Made by a program: the position numbers and the translations under genes. This document shows, in pieces, positions 7,309 to 14,794 of a DNA stretch of 18,059 nt. A model generated the notes under the pieces. That model did not search any database. It saw only the letters and a program-made list of their open reading frames with translations, and was not told the DNA's origin. The stretch is from NCBI GenBank assembly GCA_045653035.1, contig JAZOLO010000020.1:1-18059 (forward strand). The letters are read 5' to 3'. The stretch comes from RGIG6353 sp045653035. GTDB lineage: Bacteria > Bacillota > Clostridia > Oscillospirales > SIG627. Numbering within the stretch: the first letter of the stretch is position 1; each line of letters begins with the position of its first letter.

Positions 7309-8532
7309 ATGAAAAGAATATTTGTTTTGGCTTTTATTATTCTTATGTCTTTTCCCCTCTTTTCCTGTAAAGAGGAACAAACTCCAATATCAAAAACGCC
7401 CGAAGTTCAAGAAGAAATAACACTTCCTACCGAGGATAAAGGCACAAAAGAAATTGTTATCCCCTTTCCTGATGACTTTACCTTTGGATATACCGAGCCT
7501 GAAATTGTAGCCCCCGAGGATTTTGATTGGGGCGAGTATATGCCTTTTGTTAGGTATTCTGTTGGAAGCTACGGAGAGGTAGGCAGTCCCGTCTATACTT
7601 ACGCGTTTTTGGGTGAAGGAATAAAGAACATAGACGAAGGTCACGAACTTTATGAAAAACTGAACAGCAAATATAAAAAGACCTTTGAATATTCTCTTGA
7701 CGATACGATTGACGCCTTCCCCTTGTCTATGCAAGAGGACGCTATTCCGCTTGCATCTGAAAGCCGTGTTATATGGATTTCAACAGATGCAGATGTAATC
7801 GGAAACTATTATCTTGAAAAATCAGGAATTAGAGGAAGCTATACAAACGGAGACGGAACTGTTTGGGATATACATGATTGGAACGGAAAGTACGATGTTT
7901 ACGAAAAAGAAGAGCTAGCTTCAACTCATATTCTTGAAAACACTTTCTATTATGACGACGGAGGCTTTCTTCACAGCTACACTGGTGCATATACTCCACC
8001 CGAAAACATAGAAAATACATCTTTTAATGATATTCACAATAATTCATATGCCACAATCAGCAGATTATCCGAAGAGACTTACGGTATATATTCCTCTGGC
8101 GAAACGCTTCTTTATAAAATAACTTTTGATTTTGATACGGCGCCGATAGGCAGAAATTACCGTATAAATCAAATTATTGACGTAAGATATCTTGTAATAA
8201 CCTTTTACAGCGATATGATTACCGAAGAAGCTTGTCATAACGTTTACCTTTTCGACCTTGAAACAGAAAAGCTTTCTAAAATAAACGGCTACTCATTTAA
8301 TCCCCTTATTTCTCCCGACAGAAAGTTCCTCATTTATTCAAGAGAAACTTGGCGAAGCACCGAGGTAAACAGCCGTATAAACCGTGAATACGACTTAAAA
8401 AACGGTTTTTATATAAAGAATATTGAGACAGGTGAAACTACTTTCTATGAATATAATGCCGAACAGTATTCCTCCTCTACCCAAAGTATAAACTGGGTAA
8501 ATGAGGAAAAACTAAAAGCACTTATTAACTGA
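7309..8532 (+). CDS. Putative lipoprotein, function unknown
   Basis: A 407-residue protein with a type II signal peptide: K-R at the start, a hydrophobic stretch at about 4-18 and a lipobox L-F-S-C with the lipidated Cys at position 20. The mature protein is expected on the outer face of the membrane. After a Glu/Thr/Pro-rich stretch (about 21-55) the body is rich in Tyr, Asp and aromatic residues. Near the C-terminus, V-Y-L-F-D-L-E-T followed by L-I-S-P-D-R-K-F-L-I-Y-S resembles blades of TolB/WD-type beta-propellers, but I do not recognise a named family. AGGAG lies 17 bases or less before the ATG. The gap to the BRO remnant is 17 bases, so they may share a transcript. Confidence 0.8.
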   Translation: MKRIFVLAFIILMSFPLFSCKEEQTPISKTPEVQEEITLPTEDKGTKEIVIPFPDDFTFGYTEPEIVAPEDFDWGEYMPFVRYSVGSYGEVGSPVYTYAFLGEGIKNIDEGHELYEKLNSKYKKTFEYSLDDTIDAFPLSMQEDAIPLASESRVIWISTDADVIGNYYLEKSGIRGSYTNGDGTVWDIHDWNGKYDVYEKEELASTHILENTFYYDDGGFLHSYTGAYTPPENIENTSFNDIHNNSYATISRLSEETYGIYSSGETLLYKITFDFDTAPIGRNYRINQIIDVRYLVITFYSDMITEEACHNVYLFDLETEKLSKINGYSFNPLISPDRKFLIYSRETWRSTEVNSRINREYDLKNGFYIKNIETGETTFYEYNAEQYSSSTQSINWVNEEKLKALIN

Positions 8533-8587
8533 TTTTCCACTATTAAAAATTATATAGGTTAATTTTTCTAAAATCACTCAAAAAACT

Positions 8588-8616
8588 CTTGACAACGTTT
8601 GATTCATGTAGTATAA
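8588..8616 (+). promoter_or_regulatory. Consensus sigma-A promoter of rpsU
   Basis: TTGACA (8588-8593), a 17-base spacer, and TATAAT (8611-8616) match the housekeeping consensus at all twelve positions. Transcription should start near 8622-8624, giving a leader of about 60 bases before the rpsU GTG at 8685. This suits a highly expressed ribosomal gene. Confidence 0.92.
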
Positions 8617-8684
8617 TCCCTTTGTGTACTAAATTCTTTTTGAGAATAATGTTCTCTTTGGAATGACAAAGGGAGGGATATAAA

Positions 8685-8861
8685 GTGGCAGAAGTAAAAA
8701 TCAAAGAAAACGAATCTCTTGACAGCGCTATCCGTAGATTTAAGAGACAGTGTGCAAGAAGTGGAGTTTTATCCGAGCTTCGCAAGCGTGAATGCTATGA
8801 GAAGCCCAGCGTAAAGCGTAAGAAGAAAGCAGAAGCTGCTCGCAAACGCAAATTCAAATAA
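8685..8861 (+). CDS. rpsU: Small ribosomal subunit protein bS21
   Basis: A 58-residue, strongly basic protein starting at GTG with GGGAGG at 8671-8676. The sequence has the S21 hallmarks: an acidic/polar start (A-E-V-K-I-K-E-N-E-S), L-D-S-A-I-R-R-F-K-R-Q-C, then L-S-E-L-R-K-R-E-C-Y-E-K-P-S, and a Lys/Arg-rich tail ending R-K-R-K-F-K. S21 is a small-subunit protein involved in initiation. A near-perfect promoter and a terminator flank it, so it is a monocistronic unit. The opposite-strand frame at 8543-8785 is a shadow. Confidence 0.95.
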   Translation: MAEVKIKENESLDSAIRRFKRQCARSGVLSELRKRECYEKPSVKRKKKAEAARKRKFK

Positions 8862-8870
8862 GTAAGGGTT

Positions 8871-8901
8871 GCCAAGCCTGTAGTACACAGGCTTGGCTTT
8901 A
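8871..8901 (+). terminator. Intrinsic terminator after rpsU
   Basis: GCCAAGCCTG (8871-8880) pairs perfectly with CAGGCTTGGC (8888-8897) around a 7-base loop and is followed by a short T-run. It begins 9 bases after the rpsU stop. Confidence 0.85.
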
Positions 8902-8935
8902 CTTAATTTACTAAGAAATAGTAATTCAAAACAAC

Positions 8936-9007
8936 CTCGCCATTTTGCTTTTTTGGTATAGTACTAAGATTGAAAAAGGCGAGAATTGTCAGTGGCTGCT
9001 AGCCACT
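8936..9007 (+). promoter_or_regulatory. Inverted repeats in the leader of asd
   Basis: CTCGCC (8936-8941) and GGCGAG (8978-8983) form one inverted repeat. AGTGGCT (8991-8997) and AGCCACT (9001-9007) form a 7-bp hairpin with a GCT loop, ending 3 bases before the ribosome binding site AAGGAGG (9011-9017). A -10-like TATAGT lies at 8957-8962, without a clear -35. The leader is too short for a lysine riboswitch. Any regulatory role is inference. Confidence 0.3.
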
Positions 9008-9025
9008 TTTAAGGAGGACTTTTTT

Positions 9026-10105
9026 ATGGAAAAGAAGCTCAGAGTTGGTGTTGTTGGCTGTACCGGTATGGTTGGTCAAAGATTTATAACACTTCTTGAA
9101 AATCACCCCTATTTTGACGTTACTGCCATTGCCGCAAGTGCAAGCTCAGCAGGTAAAACATACGAAGATGCAGTTCAGGGAAGATGGAACATGAAGACTC
9201 CTATCCCCGAGGCTGTAAAGAAAATGGTAGTAAAAGACGCTTCAAACATTGACGAAATGAAGGAAGCCGTTGACTTTATTCTTTGTGCCGTTAATATGAA
9301 GAAGGACGAAATCATCGCTCTCGAAGAGGCTTATGCAAAGGCAGAGATTCCCGTTGTTTCCAACAACTCTGCTCACCGTAAGACTCCCGACGTGCCCATG
9401 GTTATCCCCGAAATTAACAACGACCACATCGAGATTATAAATGCACAGAAGAAGAGACTCGGTACTACAAAGGGATTCATTGCAGTTAAGCCCAACTGCT
9501 CTATCCAGAGCTACGTACCCCTTCTCACTCCCCTCATGAAGTTCGGTATCAAGGAGGTTGTAGTTTCGACCTATCAGGCTATTTCAGGTGCAGGTAAGAC
9601 CTTTGAGAGCTGGCCCGAGATGATTGACAACGTTATCCCCTATATCGGCGGAGAAGAAGAAAAGAGTGAAAAAGAACCTCTTAAGGTTTGGGGTAAGATT
9701 GACGGCGACGTTATCAAGGATAACGACGAAATCAAAATCACCTCTCAGTGTATCCGTGTTCCCGTAACAGACGGACACCTTGCAACAACATTTGTTAAGT
9801 TTGACAAGAAACCCGCAAAGGAAGAAATACTTGAGCTTTGGAAGAACTACTCGGGCAGACCTCAGGAGCTTGGACTTCACTCTGCTCCCAGTCAGTTCAT
9901 TACATACTTTGAGGAGGATAACCGTCCTCAGACAGGCGTTGACCGTGACATCGAAGGCGGTATGGGTATTACCGCAGGAAGACTTCGCGAAGACTCCATC
10001 TACGATTACAAATTCGTAGGTCTTTCCCACAACACTCTCCGCGGTGCGGCAGGAGGTTCACTTCTTCTTGCAGAGCTTCTCTTCAAAGAGGGTTATCTTT
10101 ATTAA
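9026..10105 (+). CDS. asd: Aspartate-semialdehyde dehydrogenase (archaeal/fungal-type)
   Basis: Catalyses NADPH-dependent reduction of aspartyl-4-phosphate to aspartate semialdehyde, the branch point to lysine/diaminopimelate, threonine and methionine. The 359-residue protein has the N-terminal nucleotide fold G-V-V-G-C-T-G-M-V-G-Q-R-F (8-20), the catalytic Cys158 in K-P-N-C-S-I-Q-S, and the R244/H251 pair in R-V-P-V-T-D-G-H. The sequence style (S-G-A-G-K-T, I-G-G-E-E-E-K) and length fit the archaeal/yeast-like branch more than the E. coli type. I chose the ATG at 9026 because AAGGAGG lies 8 bases upstream and the fold begins at once. An in-frame extension to 8945 would read through the leader hairpin. 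Confidence 0.95.
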   Translation: MEKKLRVGVVGCTGMVGQRFITLLENHPYFDVTAIAASASSAGKTYEDAVQGRWNMKTPIPEAVKKMVVKDASNIDEMKEAVDFILCAVNMKKDEIIALEEAYAKAEIPVVSNNSAHRKTPDVPMVIPEINNDHIEIINAQKKRLGTTKGFIAVKPNCSIQSYVPLLTPLMKFGIKEVVVSTYQAISGAGKTFESWPEMIDNVIPYIGGEEEKSEKEPLKVWGKIDGDVIKDNDEIKITSQCIRVPVTDGHLATTFVKFDKKPAKEEILELWKNYSGRPQELGLHSAPSQFITYFEEDNRPQTGVDRDIEGGMGITAGRLREDSIYDYKFVGLSHNTLRGAAGGSLLLAELLFKEGYLY

Positions 10106-10114
10106 AAACATCAT

Positions 10115-10149
10115 GGGCTGTAAAAATTACTTTTACAGCCCAATTTTTT
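10115..10149 (+). terminator. Intrinsic terminator after asd
   Basis: GGGCTGTAAAA (10115-10125) pairs perfectly with TTTTACAGCCC (10131-10141) around a 5-base loop, followed by six T (10144-10149). It separates asd from the transporter gene. Confidence 0.93.
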
Positions 10150-10162
10150 AACCGAGGTACTA

Positions 10163-11281
10163 ATGAAAAATCGTAACGATATAGGCAAGCTTTCCGGTAT
10201 TGTTGGAATACTTGCCAACGTTATTCTAACAACACTGAAGCTTACAGTTGGCATTATTTCTTCATCTGTGGCAGTTATTGCCGATGCACTCAATAATCTT
10301 TCTGATACTGCAAGCTCGATTATAACGCTGGTAGGATTTAAGCTCGCGTCTCAGCCTGCCGATAAAGACCACCCTTACGGTCATGCAAGGGCTGAATATC
10401 TATCGGGACTTGCCGTTTCGGTAGTTATTATGGTAATCGGCTTTGAACTTGCAAAAACGTCAATAACAAAGATTATAGCCCCTGAAACAACAGAGTTTTC
10501 TTTACTGCTTGTAATTGTTTTGATACTTTCAATTTTGATAAAGCTGTGGCTTTTTTTATTTAACCTAAAACTGGGGAAAAAAATAAAGTCGGAAGTACTC
10601 ATTGCAACAGCAACCGATTCACGAAACGACGTTATAGCGACTACAGGAGTCCTTATATCAGCCCTCATTGAGCATTACACCGACCTCACACTCGACGGCT
10701 TTGTAGGACTTGCGGTGGCACTCTTTATACTATACAGCGGACTCACTCTTGCAAAGGAAACGGTGTCTCCTCTGCTCGGAAAGGGTGCTGACCCCGAGAT
10801 GCGTGAGCTTATTGTAGACTATATATCCTCCTGTCCAAAGGTACTTGGCTTCCACGACCTGATGGTGCATGACTACGGTGCAGGCTGCCGTTTTGCAAGT
10901 CTGCACGTTGAAATGGACAAGGACGAGGACCCTCTTTTTTGTCACGAGCTTATTGACGATATGGAGCGTGAATGTCTTGAAAGCCACGGTATAAACCTTG
11001 TTATTCATTATGACCCAGTAATTACCGACGACCCCAAAATTGAGCACATGAAGCATCTGGTGCTTTCCTTTCTTCGTATGCGTGATTCAAGGCTCTCCAT
11101 TCACGATTTTCGCATGGCGGAGGGTGATGGACATACAAATCTTATCTTTGATATATCTCTCCCCTTTGACCTCAAAGGCGAGGAGGAGAAGATTAAAAAG
11201 GCACTCGACAATGCACTAAACGAATTTGATGAAACAAAGTACTATACTGTTATAACATTTGATACAGCAGAATTTAACTAG
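10163..11281 (+). CDS. Cation diffusion facilitator (CDF) family metal transporter, possibly manganese
   Basis: A 372-residue membrane antiporter of the CDF family, which exports divalent metals against protons. Membrane segments fall at about 10-32, 36-60, 80-105, 112-135, 145-165 and 175-195. A cytoplasmic C-terminal domain follows (about 205-290) with an extra C-terminal part to 372. The family block D-H-P-Y-G-H-A-R-A-E is at 69-78. Transport-site residues read D41-A-L-N-N45 in TM2 and D152-S-R-N-D156 in TM5. The TM5 D-x-x-x-D, in place of the H-x-x-x-D of zinc members, is associated with manganese exporters. GAGGT precedes the ATG. No riboswitch is visible upstream. The C-terminal extension past about residue 290 is longer than in short CDF members. 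Confidence 0.92.
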   Translation: MKNRNDIGKLSGIVGILANVILTTLKLTVGIISSSVAVIADALNNLSDTASSIITLVGFKLASQPADKDHPYGHARAEYLSGLAVSVVIMVIGFELAKTSITKIIAPETTEFSLLLVIVLILSILIKLWLFLFNLKLGKKIKSEVLIATATDSRNDVIATTGVLISALIEHYTDLTLDGFVGLAVALFILYSGLTLAKETVSPLLGKGADPEMRELIVDYISSCPKVLGFHDLMVHDYGAGCRFASLHVEMDKDEDPLFCHELIDDMERECLESHGINLVIHYDPVITDDPKIEHMKHLVLSFLRMRDSRLSIHDFRMAEGDGHTNLIFDISLPFDLKGEEEKIKKALDNALNEFDETKYYTVITFDTAEFN

Positions 11282-11293
11282 AGTTTTTTATGC

Positions 11294-11328
11294 AAAGGGG
11301 AATGCTTTTTGAAAAAGTACTCCCCTTT
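11294..11328. terminator. Bidirectional terminator between the CDF gene and ymdB
   Basis: AAAGGGGA (11294-11301) pairs with TCCCCTTT (11321-11328). The interior is largely paired too (CTTTT with AAAAG). It lies between convergent genes with A and T runs on its flanks, so it can serve both. Confidence 0.75.
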
Positions 11329-11385
11329 TGAATCCCACGAAACTATAATATTAAGTCCTTTTTATTTTTCAATAGTAATAAAGAA

Positions 11386-12168
11386 TCATTTAATATTAAC
11401 AAGCTCAACACTTAAGCACTTGAACGTGTCTGTATCAAGCTCAAATATCGCACCCGAGGATACAATCTCTCCCTTTGCGGTGTTGTGATACTGTGGAATT
11501 TTAGTGATAAATTTCTTTATCATAAGCTCCTTTTCGATGCCGAGTACAGAGTCATACACACCCGTCATTCCAAGGTCGGTGAGGTAACCCGTGCCACCCT
11601 GAAATACCCTTGCATCATTTGTTTGAATATGGGTATGCGTTCCGAAAACAGCACTTACTCTGCCGTCAAAATGGAGACCGAATGCAATTTTTTCACTGGT
11701 GGCTTCGGCGTGAATATCTACCACGGCAAAGTCGAAGCTACCCTTTTCACGCTCCAGTATTTTCTCCGCTCTTTCAAAGGGAGACTCAACACTTTCCATA
11801 AAAACTGTACCAAGCAGATTTATAACAAGCATACGGTAGCCTTTAACGTCAACTATAGTGTAGCCACGTCCGGGGCATACGTCAGGGTAGTTTGCAGGGC
11901 GTAGCACCGAGGTAGTATCATCAAGATACTGCCCTATTTTTTTGTCACGCCACACGTGGTTTCCCGTTGTGATGACGTCAGCACCTCCTGCAAAAAGGAG
12001 CTCTGCACTATCTCTGTCGATGCCCCCTTTTATCGAAGAATTTTCTCCGTTGACAATAACTGCATCAATATTCTTTTCTTTTCTGATACTCCACAGTCTT
12101 TCTCTTAAAAAAAGAGTACCGCTTTCTCCTACAATGTCGCCAAGTGCCATAATTCTTACTTTACCCAT
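11386..12168 (-). CDS. ymdB: YmdB family metallophosphoesterase
   Basis: A 260-residue calcineurin-like phosphoesterase of the YmdB family. In Bacillus the homologue hydrolyses 2',3'-cyclic nucleotides in vitro and affects biofilm and motility switching. The dinuclear metal ligands line up: D11 (G-D-I-V-G), E42 and N43 (N-G-E-N), N70-H71 (T-G-N-H-V-W), H153 (D-I-H-A-E-A-T-S-E-K), H178 and H180 (G-T-H-T-H). I set the start at 12168 because AGAAGGAG lies 7 bases upstream and M-G-K-V-R-I-M begins the fold. The longer frame to 12222 would translate the leader hairpin. It follows rny, a frequent pairing in Firmicutes, and has its own promoter. Confidence 0.94.
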   Translation of the reverse strand: MGKVRIMALGDIVGESGTLFLRERLWSIRKEKNIDAVIVNGENSSIKGGIDRDSAELLFAGGADVITTGNHVWRDKKIGQYLDDTTSVLRPANYPDVCPGRGYTIVDVKGYRMLVINLLGTVFMESVESPFERAEKILEREKGSFDFAVVDIHAEATSEKIAFGLHFDGRVSAVFGTHTHIQTNDARVFQGGTGYLTDLGMTGVYDSVLGIEKELMIKKFITKIPQYHNTAKGEIVSSGAIFELDTDTFKCLSVELVNIK

Positions 12169-12189
12169 ATTTACTCCTTCTAATACAAA

Positions 12190-12211
12190 AGAGGGCTGTT
12201 CCCAGCCCTCT
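12190..12211 (-). terminator. Hairpin between rny and ymdB, terminator or leader attenuator
   Basis: On the minus strand AGAGGGCTG pairs perfectly with CAGCCCTCT around a 4-base loop, followed by TTTTGTATT. It lies 72 bases past the rny stop and directly before the ymdB ribosome binding site. It is downstream of a good promoter for ymdB, so it could terminate rny transcripts and also limit ymdB. Confidence 0.7.
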
Positions 12212-12225
12212 CCAGAACACACGAA

Positions 12226-12253
12226 ATTATATATTTCGATAAACTATTTTCAA
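12226..12253 (-). promoter_or_regulatory. Promoter of ymdB overlapped by a palindrome
   Basis: On the minus strand TTGAAA (12253-12248), 16 bases, then TATAAT (12231-12226). The -10 lies inside the palindrome CGAAAT-n5-ATTTCG (12222-12238), which could be an operator. It is just beyond the rny stop codon. Confidence 0.65.
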
Positions 12254-12283
12254 TTTAGATTTATGTTAATATATTCAAACGCG

Positions 12284-13825
12284 TTATTTCGCGTATTCAA
12301 CAGTTCGGCTTTCTCTGATTACGTTAACCTTAATCTGTCCCGGATATTCAAGCTCGTTCTCAATTTTCTTGACTATTTCACGGGCAATAAGTACCATGTT
12401 TTCATCATTTACAACCTCGGGCTTAACCATGAGTCTGAGCTCTCTGCCCGCCTGTATAGCGAATGATTTTTCTACACCGTCAAAGCTTGTGGCAATTTCT
12501 TCAAGCTTCTCAAGTCTCTTAATGTAGCTTTCAAGGTTTTCACGTCTTGCACCGGGACGTGCAGCTGAAATTGCATCTGCCGCCTGTACAAGCACCGCAA
12601 CAAGAGTTTGTGCCTCAACATCGCCGTGATGTGCTTCAATGGCATGGATAACTTCTTTGTTTTCTCGGTATTTCTTGGCAAGGTCAACGCCAATCTGAAC
12701 GTGTGAGCCTTCAACCTCGTGGTTAAGCGCCTTACCGATATCGTGTAAAAGACCTGCTCTCTTTGCAATAGTGGGATCAAGACCAAGCTCGGCTGCCATC
12801 ATGCCCGCAATATGCGATACCTCGATAGAGTGCATGAGTACGTTCTGTCCGTAGCTGGTTCTGTATTTGAGTCGTCCTAGAAGTCTTACAAGCTCACCGT
12901 TAATTCCGTGAACTCCCGTTTCAAGCAGCGCATTTTCGCCCTCGTGCTTGATAATTGTCTCTACTTCCTTCTTACTCTTTTCAACTATTTCTTCAATTCT
13001 TGCCGGATGGATACGGCCGTCCGAAATAAGCTTTTCAATGGAAAGTCTCGCGATTTCTCTTCTCATGGGGTCAAAGCTTGACATTGTGATAGCCTCGGGC
13101 GTATCGTCAATGATAAGGTCAACTCCAGTAAGTGTTTCAATAGTTCTGATATTTCTTCCTTCGCGTCCGATAATTCTTCCCTTCATATCGTCATTGGGAA
13201 GAGGAACGACAGATACTGCAACCTCGGATACCTGATTTGATGCACAACGCTGAATAGCAAGTGATACGATGTTCTTTGCCTTCTCGTCTGCCTCGTCCTT
13301 GAGACTCTGCTCAATATCTGCAAGACGGAGCGCCGCTTCATGCTTTGCTTCCGATTCAATCTTCTCAATAAGAAACGCCTTTGCCTCTTCACTGGTCAGA
13401 CCTGCATACTGTTCAAGCACCTTAATCTGCTGTTCTTTTATCGACTCGATTTCAAGCTTGAGCTCTTCATTTTCCTTGATTCTTGCGTTTAACTGTTCTT
13501 CTTTCTTTTCAAGATTTTCGGTTTTTCTGTCAAGGTTTTCTTCCTTCTGGATTGCTCTCTTTTCAAGTCTGAATACTTCGTTACGTCTTTCCTTGATTTC
13601 ACGGTCAGCCTCAGCCTTGTTTCTGAGTATCTCTTCCTTGGATTCTACAAGAGCTTCCTTCTTGAGTCTTTCTGCTTCCTTACGCGCGTCTTCTACTATC
13701 TTAACCGCCTCTTCTTCTGCAGAGCCGATTTTCGCCTCGGCTATCTTTTTTCTTCCGAAAAAGCCTACCAAAGCACCAACCAGTATTGAAAATATCGCCG
13801 CAAGGACATAAAGAACTATCTCCAT
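12284..13825 (-). CDS. rny: Ribonuclease Y
   Basis: RNase Y is a membrane-anchored endoribonuclease that starts mRNA decay in many Firmicutes. The 513-residue protein has an N-terminal membrane helix (about 4-23), a long charged coiled coil (about 28-190), a KH RNA-binding domain with G-R-I-I-G-R-E-G-R-N at 217-226, and an HD domain with H361-D362 in A-G-L-L-H-D-I-G-K-A and I-E-A-H-H-G-D further on. Length is close to the Bacillus protein (520). The start at 13825 is set by AAAGGAGGTGC just upstream and the immediate membrane helix. An extension to 13909 would run through the promoter. Confidence 0.97.
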   Translation of the reverse strand: MEIVLYVLAAIFSILVGALVGFFGRKKIAEAKIGSAEEEAVKIVEDARKEAERLKKEALVESKEEILRNKAEADREIKERRNEVFRLEKRAIQKEENLDRKTENLEKKEEQLNARIKENEELKLEIESIKEQQIKVLEQYAGLTSEEAKAFLIEKIESEAKHEAALRLADIEQSLKDEADEKAKNIVSLAIQRCASNQVSEVAVSVVPLPNDDMKGRIIGREGRNIRTIETLTGVDLIIDDTPEAITMSSFDPMRREIARLSIEKLISDGRIHPARIEEIVEKSKKEVETIIKHEGENALLETGVHGINGELVRLLGRLKYRTSYGQNVLMHSIEVSHIAGMMAAELGLDPTIAKRAGLLHDIGKALNHEVEGSHVQIGVDLAKKYRENKEVIHAIEAHHGDVEAQTLVAVLVQAADAISAARPGARRENLESYIKRLEKLEEIATSFDGVEKSFAIQAGRELRLMVKPEVVNDENMVLIAREIVKKIENELEYPGQIKVNVIRESRTVEYAK

Positions 13826-13880
13826 TTTCAAAGCACCTCCTTTATATATAATTTCTATCGTATATACTACGACATTGTAT

Positions 13881-13909
13881 ATTTTACACGATTTCCTCTC
13901 TAAAGTCAA
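13881..13909 (-). promoter_or_regulatory. Promoter of rny
   Basis: On the minus strand TTGACT (13909-13904), a 17-base spacer, then TAAAAT (13886-13881). The transcript would carry a leader of about 50 bases before the rny ATG. It is divergent from the tRNA promoter at 13981. Confidence 0.8.
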
Positions 13910-13980
13910 TAAAGTATTTTATGTTTTCTATATATAATAAAGAAAATTTTTATTTTTTTCTAAAAATTATCAAGAAAGTG

Positions 13981-14009
13981 TTGACAAAATAACATTTTAG
14001 TGATATCAT
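13981..14009 (+). promoter_or_regulatory. Promoter of the tRNA cluster
   Basis: TTGACA (13981-13986), a 17-base spacer, then TATCAT (14004-14009) preceded by TGA, an extended -10. The predicted start lies about 14 bases before tRNA-Gly. Confidence 0.88.
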
Positions 14010-14029
14010 ATTCAAGCGTTAAATGAAAT

Positions 14030-14103
<74 letters not shown>

Positions 14104-14116
14104 TTTTTTTGCTCAT

Positions 14117-14193
<77 letters not shown>

Positions 14194-14196
14194 TAC

Positions 14197-14274
14197 GGTG
14201 GGTGTAGCTCAGTTGGTTAGAGCGTCAGGTTGTGGCCCTGAAGGCCGTGGGTTCGAGTCCCATCACTCACCCCA
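14197..14274 (+). tRNA. tRNA-His (anticodon GTG)
   Basis: The acceptor stem GTGGGTG (14198-14204) pairs with CACTCAC (14264-14270). The extra G-1 at 14197 faces C73 at 14271, the identity feature of tRNA-His. Anticodon GTG is at 14232-14234. CCA is encoded (14272-14274). It lies only 3 bases after the CCA of tRNA-Arg. Confidence 0.96.
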
Positions 14275-14278
14275 AATT

Positions 14279-14325
14279 AAAAAGCACTGTATATAGGCTA
14301 AAATGCCTGTTATACAGTGCTTTTT
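14279..14325 (+). terminator. Terminator of the tRNA cluster
   Basis: AAAAAGCACTGTATA (14279-14293) pairs perfectly with TATACAGTGCTTTTT (14311-14325). An inner AGGC/GCCT pair caps the hairpin, and the right arm ends in a T-run. Confidence 0.92.
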
Positions 14326-14344
14326 CTTGTTTTTGTACTTTCCC

Positions 14345-14430
14345 AAACTGTACCAAAATACCCCAAAATTGACCATAAAATGATGTAAAATTGATGTAGT
14401 GAAAAATTTTAGTTGTAGTTGATGTTGTAG
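14345..14430. repeat. AT-rich stretch with imperfect direct repeats after the tRNAs
   Basis: Between the tRNA terminator and the XRE gene are repeated short words: CCAAAAT twice (about 14353 and 14363) and TGATGT three times (14381, 14392 and inside 14411-14430). I see no gene in 14326-14527. Repeats like this next to tRNA genes can be recombinase arm sites or remains of an insertion, but no second att copy is visible in the window. Confidence 0.3.
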
Positions 14431-14527
14431 AAAACTGTCTGATTTTATTTTTTTGTGCGAACTATTAGACCGTTTTTCGACAAGGTTTTTATTGATACAA
14501 TGTTGCTTCGAAGGAGAGCATTATATC

Positions 14528-14794
14528 ATGAACCTTAAATTTAAGTTTGCAAGTCTTATTCTAAACGCAAGACTTGACAAAGGACTTACGCAAAGTGAGA
14601 CGGCAGAAGCTGTTGGCATATCTGTTCGATGGGTACAAAGAATAGAATCGGGTCAAAGGCTTCCAGGAACCCTCACTTTGCTCCGTCTTATTAAACTTTT
14701 TGATATTGATGTCAATGAGCTAAATGAGGAGGTAGAAATATTTGACTTTGTTTCTTCCAATACGAGAAAAATTGTTTCACGAGGAATTAGGTGA
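14528..14794 (+). CDS. XRE family helix-turn-helix regulator
   Basis: An 88-residue protein with one Cro/C1-type helix-turn-helix at about 8-62: L-N-A-R-L-D-K-G-L-T-Q-S-E-T-A-E-A-V-G-I, then S-V-R-W-V-Q-R-I-E-S-G-Q-R-L-P. It probably binds DNA as a dimer; target unknown. The start at 14528 is chosen because AAGGAG lies 11 bases upstream and the domain starts at once; the frame is open further upstream to 14453 without such a site. Its last 53 bases overlap the next gene, whose ribosome binding site lies inside this one. Confidence 0.85.
   Translation: MNLKFKFASLILNARLDKGLTQSETAEAVGISVRWVQRIESGQRLPGTLTLLRLIKLFDIDVNELNEEVEIFDFVSSNTRKIVSRGIR

Noticed and set aside
8545..8567. AAAAATTA / TAATTTTT hairpin after the lipoprotein gene as a terminator
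   Set aside because: The stem is A/T only with a 7-base loop and no GC clamp; too weak to call.
8617..8673. CCCTTTGT / ACAAAGGG inverted repeat that would mask the rpsU ribosome binding site
   Set aside because: The left arm begins right after the -10 box, so most of it lies upstream of the expected transcription start (about 8622-8624) and would not be in the RNA. It may only be a chance DNA symmetry.
8945..9025. 27-residue N-terminal extension of asd
   Set aside because: It would translate the leader hairpin, and AAGGAGG is perfectly placed for the ATG at 9026, where the nucleotide-binding fold begins.
13269..13811. 180-residue Ser-rich plus-strand ORF
   Set aside because: It is the antisense shadow of the Glu/Lys-rich coiled coil of RNase Y, with no ribosome binding site.
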